A stretch of 64,000 bases of DNA, from NCBI GenBank assembly GCA_963749365.1, contig CAVVME010000003.1, forward strand, positions 992,001 to 1,056,000, read 5' to 3'. The position numbers and the translations under genes are program-made. Below the pieces are notes generated by a model. It was not told where the DNA came from. It made no database searches and worked only from the letters and a program-made list of their open reading frames with translations. Origin of the DNA: WHSW01 sp963749365. Its GTDB lineage: Bacteria; Actinomycetota; Thermoleophilia; Solirubrobacterales; 70-9. Each line of letters opens with the position of its first letter. Within the stretch, counting starts at the first letter, position 1. This document shows, one piece after another, positions 58,280 to 64,000 of this stretch.

Positions 58280-59368
58280 ATGGGCATCGCGATCGTCACG
58301 GGATCGGGAGGTCTGGTCGGGTCGGAGTCGGTGCGCCGCGCCGTGGCGGCGGGCTACGACGTGATCGGGATCGAGAACGACATGCGGGCGCAACTTCTTC
58401 GGCGCCGAGGCCTCGACCGCTGCGGTCACCCAGGGGCTGGTCGAGTCGGTCCCGGAGTTCCGCTCGCTCGAGCTGGACGTCCGCGACCGCGACTCGGATC
58501 GAGCGGATCTTCGCCGAGCACGCGTCGGCGATCGAGCTGATCATCCACACGGCCGCTCAGCCGTCGCACGACTGGGCCGCGCGCGAGCCGCAGACCGACT
58601 TCGGGGTCAACGCGCTCGGGACGCTCAACTTGCTCGAGGCCGACCCGCGCGCACGCGCCGACGCCAGCTTCGTCTTCATCTCGACCAACAAGGTCTACGG
58701 CGACCTGCCGAACCGCTGCCGCTCGACGAGCTGCGAGACCCGGCTCGAGCTGCCCGACGGACCACCCCTACTACGGCGGCATCGACACCTCGATGTCGAT
58801 CGACCGCTCGACGCACTCGCTGTTCGGCGTCTCGAAGGCGGCCGCCGACCTGCTGGTGCAGGAGTACGGCCGCTACTTCGGGATGCCGACGGTCTGCTTT
58901 CGCTGCGGCTGCATCACCGGGCCCAGCCACGCCGGGGCGATGCTGCACGGCTTCCTCGCCTACCTGATGAAGTGCACGGTCACCGGCGACCCCCTACACC
59001 GTGTTCGGCTACGGCGGCAAGCAGGTGCGCGACAACATCCACGCCGTCGACCTCGCGCGACGCTTGCATGGCCTTCCACCGCGCCCGCGGGCGGCGGCCG
59101 TCTACAACATGGGTGGCGGCCGCGAGTCGAACTGCTCGATGCTCGAGGCGATCGACGCCTGCGAGCGGATCGCCGGCCGCGAGCTCGACTGGACGCTTTC
59201 CGACGAGGCGAGGATCGGCGACCATCGCTGGTGGATCAGCGACCTCGACGAGTTCCGCGCCGATTACCCCGGCTGGGCGATCACCCGAACGTCGACGCGA
59301 TCCTGCGGGAGATCCACGCCGCCAACGCCGACGGCTGGGCCGGCGCCGGCGCCCGGATCCGAGGCTAG
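58280..59368 (+). CDS. NAD-dependent epimerase/dehydratase (CDP-paratose epimerase-like), frame-broken
   Basis: From ATG 58280 after GGGAGG. MGIAIVTGSGGLVGSESVRRAVAAGYDVIGIEND carries TGSGGLVG; then IHTAAQPSHDWA, FVFISTNKVYGDLPNR, MSIDRSTHSLFGVSKAAADLLVQEYGRYF, FRCGCITGPSHAGAMLHGFLAYLMKCTVTG, GYGGKQVRDNIHAVDLA and MGGGRESNCSMLEAIDACE. The catalytic Tyr of Y-x3-K reads Phe (F-G-V-S-K). Surplus bases near 58394, 58496, 58760, 58993 and 59061 break frames. Stop TAG 59366-59368 overlaps the convergent gene by 4 bp. Confidence 0.8.
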
Positions 59369-61102
59369 GGCTCGCATACCGCCACCGTGCCGGCTCCGCT
59401 CAGCTCGACTTGCCACGGCGTCGTCGAGCGGTCGGCCGGGATCTCGAGCAGCGCCGGCCGCCGATCGCGCAGCGAGCCGACCGAGACCGGGAACGACTGC
59501 GACGCGTAACGGCGCAGGCGCACCTCGGCGTCCCCGCCCTCGGCGCGCATGGTCACCCCGCCCGCGGGCAGGGTGAGGACGGCAGGGCCAGCACGGGTTC
59601 GCACGATCTCACACTGGCTCCCGCCCAGTTCGTCCTCGCGGATCGGGCCGATCTCGAGGCCCGCGGCGAAGACCTTGTCCGCGGCGATTCGGGCACGCTC
59701 GGAGGACCCCGCCAGCTCCGCAGGGGTGTAGGCGGGAGAGCCGTAGTCGTCGACGGCCAAGAAGTAGGACCCGGCATCGAGCTCGCCGAGGTAGTCGACG
59801 TCCGAGTTCTCCTCGGTGAGCGTAAACGCGGGATCGACCTCGTCGCGGATCAGCTCGAGCGCGGCCAGGCCCCCGCGCGTGCGCTCGGCGATCTGGGCCA
59901 GTCCGCCGGCGGCCGAGTCGAGATAGCGGTAGAAGTTGCTCGAGCGCCGCCAGCAGCGCGCCCAGCGCGACGACGGCGATGAGCCGGCGACTCGTAGGAC
60001 GCACGCCGCGCAGCAGCTCGGCCGCGATCAGGAGGATGAAGATCGGCTCCCATGTACTGGTAGCGGCCCACGGTCCGGAGCGCCGAGCGGCGACGAGTTG
60101 AGACCGGCCAGGAACCAGAACCCGGCCCCGACCACCAGCACGGCCCAGAGTCGCCGGGATACGCCCCCGAGCCTGTAGACGCGCCAGGCGCCGAGGCCGA
60201 CCGCCAGGACCAGCAAGGGACGGCCCCAGTCGAGCGGCGCGACCTCGAGCTCATCGCGACGGAGTCGAGAACCCGAGCAGCGCCGACATGCTCGCCGAGA
60301 AGCCGTCGAGCATGTAGCCGGGCACGGTGAGGAAGTTGTCGAGGGAGATGAACGTCGTGCGCCTCGTGACCCCAGATCGAGATACCAGAGGCATCGAACA
60401 TGGCGGTCGGCAGCGCGATCGACGTACAGGCGCGCCGGAAGCGCTCCCTGGTCAGCGCGATGTCGACGGTCGCTCCGGCCACGAACGGGATCCCGAGATC
60501 GGAGAACAGCAGCGAGAGCATGAGCAGGCCGGTGGCCAGGACATCACCGAAGCGGTCCTCGCGATCGAGCGCCAGGAGCGCGCCGACGCCACAGGTGACA
60601 CGAGCCGAAGAAGCTGATCTGGAAGGGGAACAGCAGGTCGTCCCAGGCGGGGCCGAGCACGAGGACCGGGAGCACCCCCGCGAGCGCTAGCCACCCACCG
60701 ACGCGGCGCCGGAGATAGAGCCAAACGACGACGATGCTGGCCAAGAACATGGTCACGGCGGCGAGCTGGAACGGGCGCGGGGAATCCATGCCGAAGCCCG
60801 TGACTAGCAGCCTTGTAGACGACGATGAGCGAGATCGCGAGGAGCTGCTCGACGAACGGCTCGAAGACGACATCGAGGCTGGCGCCCCGCCGGTGAAGCA
60901 GGAACGCCCACTCGTCGCGCCAGAAGGTGAGATCTGACATCCAGTTGAGCAGGAGTCCTGCTGTGAGCAGGACGGCGGCGACGAAGAGAAGGGTGGCCGG
61001 GCGGGCGTCGCGGACCCGGGCGAGAACGGCGGTGGGCGTCGCGGACCGAACGCCCGCATCAGTGCGTCCGCCGACCGCCCCACGCTCCAACCCGGTCGTC
61101 AC
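59365..61102 (-). CDS. polytopic membrane protein C, GT-C-like, frame-broken
   Basis: About 575 residues, likely start GTG 61102 (VTTGLERGAVGG). N-terminal helix RPATLLFVAAVLLTAGLLLNW is followed by FWRDEWAFLLHRRGASLDVVFEPFVEQLLAI, parallel to A and B but with EPFVEQ for EPYNEH. Middle parts are spread over frames. The C-terminal domain is intact: LAVDDYGSPAYTPAELAGSS, AADKVFAAGL, LRRYASQSFPVSVG and AGTVAVCEP. It shares AVD-x2-GSPAY, RRYAS-x-SFPV and a Cys at the third-last residue with its paralogues. Function inferred only: surface-glycan assembly. Confidence 0.63.
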
Positions 61103-61118
61103 CGCGGAAACCTTATAA

Positions 61119-61348
61119 CTAGCGGAGCAGTCTGAGCAGCAGCCGGCGGAGCCCCAGTCGCAAGCGCCCGAGCGGCGCCCGGGCCGGAGCCCGGGCCGAC
61201 CGTCGCCGAGAGCGGACGAGCGATCTGCGATCCGGGCCGCGGCCGCGGTGTTCGAGCTTCCGAGCCGCTCGCGCATCAGCTTCGCGTTCGCGCGCCGCAG
61301 GGCGCGGTTCTCGCGCTCCAATGCCTCGATCCGGCTCTCCTCGCTCAT
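61119..61348 (-). CDS. small coiled-coil protein with leucine-rich amphipathic tail
   Basis: ATG 61348 overlaps the stop of the GT4-GT2 fusion gene (ATGA). The N-terminus MSEESRIEALERENRALRRANAKLMRERL is a short leucine-zipper-like coiled coil; a linker GSSNTAAAARIADRSS follows. One surplus base near 61185 breaks the frame; read past it the end is APLGRLRLGLRRLLLRLLR, a basic amphipathic helix, stopping at TAG 61121-61119. About 75 residues. No family recognised. It might tether the glycosyltransferase to the membrane (speculative). Confidence 0.6.
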
Positions 61349-63318
61349 CGCGGGACCGTCCACTGGACAGCCGTCTCGGCGAGGTGGGCCTCGATCGCCT
61401 GGCGGATCCAGGCCTCTCGGGGGGACGAGAGGGAGCGCATCATCGAGTCGGCGCGCATCCGATAGCGAATCAGGCGCTCGGGGATCACGTGGCCGATCAT
61501 TCCGCGCCGGCGCATCTCGCGATACAGCGCCCAGTCCTCGAACCCGGCCACGTCGGTGCTGTAGGCGAGCCCGGAGCGAAAGATCGAGCTGCGGAACACC
61601 GCGCAGGCGTCGCCGGCGAGGTTGAGCGAGTCGACCGCCCGGCTCGAGTTGCCGATCGGGGAGAGTCCCTCCTCGGTCCCCTTCCACGGCTGTCCGCGCT
61701 CGTCGATGTAGCGCAGCCATGAGCCCACGTAGGCGATCTCGGGGTCGGACTCGAGCGCCCACACGCAGCGAGCGACGAACTCGGGCTCGAGCACGTTGTC
61801 GGCGTCGAGCGGCAGCACGTACTCGCCATGGCTGAGCTCGATCCCGAGGTTGCGTGCCGCCCCGAGGCCCGAGTTCGGCTGCGCGACCAGGGTCAGCTCG
61901 TAGCGTGCCTCGAGCTCGAGCAGGATCTCGTCCTCAGCCCGGAAGGAGCCATCGTTGACGACGATCAGCTCGCAGCGCGGATGCGTCTGCGCGGCCGCCG
62001 AGGCGACCGCGTCGCCGACGTGCTCGGCGAGCTCGAAGTAGGGGATCACGATCGAGACCAGCGGCTCGGCGGCGGTTGGGCGCGCGCCGGCGCCGGCGCG
62101 CGCCGCGATCTCACAGATCTCGCGGTAGGCGTCACGGATCGGCTCCGGGGCGGTCAGCGAGCCGAACAGCTCGCGCGCGGCATCAGGGTCGTGCTCGTCA
62201 CGGGCGAGCTGCGGTCGCTCGACCAGGGGCTCGATCACGGGGGCCAGGCCGTCGACCGTCGCGTCTCGCGTCAGCCACCCGCTCGCCCCGTCGGCGACCA
62301 GCTCGCAGAGGCCGCCGGTCGGCGTGGCAATGATCGGTCGTCCACGGGCCATCGCCTCCAGGGCCACGTACGGCCAGCATTCCCACCGCGATGGGACCAC
62401 GAGCGCGTCGTGAGCGTCGAGCAGCATCGGCACCTGCTCGCGAGGCACCGCCTCGACCAGCTCGATCCGCTCGTCGCCGGCGATCTCCAGCGTCAGCAAC
62501 TCGCGCATCGAGCCGCCGAGCGGGGCGGTCTCCGTATCGCCGCCGACCATCGTCAACCGCCACTCGGTCCGCTCGAGCCCGAGCAGCGCGTCGACCAGCT
62601 CGCGCACCCCCTTGCGGCGTTCGAGCCGGCCGAGGTAGAGCAGCCGCAGCGGGCCCGTCGCCGCCGCCGCCGGCTCGGTCGCTGCGCTCCATTCGAAAGG
62701 GTGGCGCACCAGCCGCGCCGGCGCGAGCCGGTCCGCGCCATAGAAGCGCTCGTAGGAGCCGAGAATGTCACCGCCCGCCCAGAGCAGCGAATCGGCGTAA
62801 CGCAGCAGGTAGCGCTCGAGCTCGTGGGTGAACGACCGCTCGCGGTCGCCGGGCAAGAAGCCGTCGAGGACGTCGTAGACCTCGGCGCTGCCGTGGATCC
62901 GGACGCAGACCATCGTCTGGCGCAGAGCGGGTGAGCCGGTCCGCTTCGCCTGCGCGGTGACGCAGCCCTCGCCGAGGAAGTCGCCGAACTCGACCAGGTC
63001 CGGGCCGCGGTCCCCGTACTCGCCCAGCAGCGCCGCGTACACGCGAGAGCTCCAGGCGTGCAGGCGGCTGAACGAGGCGCGCGCGTCCCAGGGCCGCGGC
63101 TCGCGCACGAAGACGAGCTTGGCGGGCGGCAGCGAGGCGGGCTGATCGCGCCGCGCCGCGTCGTGGGCGGCACGATGGCGGCTGGTGGTGAAGATCGTGA
63201 CCTCGAACTCGTCCGCGAGCAGGGCCGCGAGCGCGCTCACGTAGCGACCGATGCCCCCACCGCCGAACGGGGCGACCTCGCGCGAAACGAGCGCGACGGT
63301 CGGCTTGCCGCCTACCAC
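61345..63318 (-). CDS. bifunctional GT4-GT2 glycosyltransferase fusion
   Basis: A 657-residue protein read in one intact frame from GTG 63318 (VVGGKPTVALVSREVAPFGGGGIGRYV). The N-terminal GT4 part (about 1-420) has FGGGGIGRYVSALAALLA, LLYLGRLERRKGVRELV and VVPSRWECWPYVALEAMARGRPIIATPTGG. The C-terminal GT2 part (about 425-650) has PLVSIVIPYFELAEHVGDAVAS, IVVNDGS, PLDADNVLEP (DxD) and FEDWALYREMRRRG. The two domains probably add successive sugars to one acceptor. The start overlaps the cysM-like stop by 7 bp. Confidence 0.92.
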   Translation of the reverse strand: MVGGKPTVALVSREVAPFGGGGIGRYVSALAALLADEFEVTIFTTSRHRAAHDAARRDQPASLPPAKLVFVREPRPWDARASFSRLHAWSSRVYAALLGEYGDRGPDLVEFGDFLGEGCVTAQAKRTGSPALRQTMVCVRIHGSAEVYDVLDGFLPGDRERSFTHELERYLLRYADSLLWAGGDILGSYERFYGADRLAPARLVRHPFEWSAATEPAAAATGPLRLLYLGRLERRKGVRELVDALLGLERTEWRLTMVGGDTETAPLGGSMRELLTLEIAGDERIELVEAVPREQVPMLLDAHDALVVPSRWECWPYVALEAMARGRPIIATPTGGLCELVADGASGWLTRDATVDGLAPVIEPLVERPQLARDEHDPDAARELFGSLTAPEPIRDAYREICEIAARAGAGARPTAAEPLVSIVIPYFELAEHVGDAVASAAAQTHPRCELIVVNDGSFRAEDEILLELEARYELTLVAQPNSGLGAARNLGIELSHGEYVLPLDADNVLEPEFVARCVWALESDPEIAYVGSWLRYIDERGQPWKGTEEGLSPIGNSSRAVDSLNLAGDACAVFRSSIFRSGLAYSTDVAGFEDWALYREMRRRGMIGHVIPERLIRYRMRADSMMRSLSSPREAWIRQAIEAHLAETAVQWTVPR

Positions 63319-64000
63319 CAGACGGTGGACTCGACGCCTTCGAGCTCCTCCACGGGAGTCGTGTATACGCCCGAGGAGAGGTACTTCCACCCGTCGTCGG
63401 GGACGATGAAAACGATGTTGCCCTCGTCGAGCTCGGCGGCGATACGGACGCAGATCGCGGCGATCGCGCCGGCCGAGACGCCGGCGAACAGCCCCTCCTC
63501 GGCGAGCAGGCGCTGGGTCCAGACGATCGCGTCGCGGTTCGAGACCATGATCTTGCGGTCGAGCAGCGAGAGATCGATGATCGGCGGGATGAATCCGTCG
63601 TCGAGCGAGCGCAGGCCCTGGACCAGCTCCCCCTGCATCGGCTCGGCGGCGACGACCCTGGTCTCGGGATCGCGCTCCTTCAGCCTCCGCCCGACGCCCA
63701 TCAGCGTCCCACCGGTGCCGAGGCCGGCGACGAATGCCGCCACCCGGTCGAGCTCGTCGAGGATCTCGACCGCAGTGCCGTTGTAGTGGGCGCCTGGATT
63801 GGCCGGGTTGCCGTACTGGTAGGGCATGTAGTACGAAGCGTCGGCGGCGGCCATCTCGAGCGCCAGCTCGACTGCCCCGTTCGATCCCTTGGCGCCCTCG
63901 GAGTAGACGATCTCGGCGCCGAACATGCGCAGCAGCTGGGTCCGCTCCTCGGTCACGTTGTCGGGCATCACGACCTTGACCGGATAGCCCTTGCGACTGC
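63312..64000 (-). CDS. cysteine synthase, CysM-like, partial (start outside window)
   Basis: The last 229 residues of a PLP beta-family enzyme; the frame runs to the right edge (RKGYPVKVVMPDNVTEERTQLLRMFGAEIVYSEGAKG). The segment MPYQYGNPANPGAHYNGTAVEIL, GLGTGGTLMGVGRRL, VAAEPMQGELVQGLRSLDDGFIPP and LLAEEGLFAGVSAGA matches cysteine synthases. YQYGNPAN-x3-HY, a DDGWKYLSSG-type end and the aromatic C-terminus (STVWW) are closest to CysM of M. tuberculosis, which uses O-phosphoserine and CysO-thiocarboxylate. The active-site Lys lies beyond the window. Confidence 0.88.
   Translation of the reverse strand, partial: SRKGYPVKVVMPDNVTEERTQLLRMFGAEIVYSEGAKGSNGAVELALEMAAADASYYMPYQYGNPANPGAHYNGTAVEILDELDRVAAFVAGLGTGGTLMGVGRRLKERDPETRVVAAEPMQGELVQGLRSLDDGFIPPIIDLSLLDRKIMVSNRDAIVWTQRLLAEEGLFAGVSAGAIAAICVRIAAELDEGNIVFIVPDDGWKYLSSGVYTTPVEELEGVESTVWW

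Noticed and set aside
51345..61102. Island genes as true pseudogenes undergoing decay
   Set aside because: Losses are mostly single surplus bases, confined to one 10-kb stretch with intact flanks, while protein-level conservation continues through each break; sequence error is the simpler reading.

Overview
The window is very G+C-rich, densely packed, and reads as chromosome of a high-GC actinobacterium. Three things point to the Thermoleophilia (Solirubrobacterales/Gaiellales-like), as inference: several SnoaL-like proteins beginning MSQEN/MSQEK; a Gram-positive/actinobacterial LexA with CGAAC-N4-GTTCG operators; and System I cytochrome c maturation genes (ccmE, ccmF, a ccmI-like gene) next to secG. 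No transposase, integrase, phage gene or CRISPR array was seen.

Layout. 0-14 kb: an MFS transporter end; an SOS-box-controlled radical SAM gene whose frame breaks in its iron-sulfur motif; an HtrA-type protease; a quinone-stress module (MarR regulator divergent from a dioxygenase and an esterase, like mhqR/mhqO/mhqD); a class III aminotransferase, a GST and a YyaL-type thioredoxin protein; a blue-copper/DUF1501/DUF1800 secreted-protein operon; and glutamine synthetase. 14-23 kb: SDR and membrane methyltransferase genes, rnpB (minus strand) with a shared terminator, a molybdopterin oxidoreductase, lexA with a zinc-ribbon partner, tRNA-Leu(GAG), three tandem SnoaL-like genes, a P450 and secG. 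23-41 kb: ccm genes, an SDR, a PAS-GGDEF protein, two methyltransferases, a GT2, two secreted proteins (one frame-broken), a cyclase-ATPase-TPR protein, a Roadblock-like pair, the CDF/rdgB/rph operon, a Flp pilin, an Asp-box propeller overlapping a CysO-like sulfur carrier, and a GT4. 41-51 kb: a coiled-coil protein, HDAC-like deacetylase, nadB-hyuA-hyuB, DUF1802, DUF1152, and a zinc-ribbon/DUF2007 protein with a Mec-like JAMM protease.

51.3-63.3 kb is a surface-glycan island: four glycosyltransferase genes or fusions, a methyltransferase, two CDP-tyvelose-epimerase-like SDRs, and three paralogous polytopic membrane proteins. It lies between the mec-like gene and a cysM-like gene cut off by the window end. 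In M. tuberculosis mec, cysO and cysM form one sulfur-carrier cysteine operon, so the island appears to separate parts of that pathway; a cysO-like gene lies elsewhere in the window at 39.7 kb.

Most island genes up to about 61 kb are broken by frequent single-base frame changes, mostly surplus bases, while their protein content stays recognisable across frames. I treat these as probable sequence errors rather than decay and give whole-gene spans for them.
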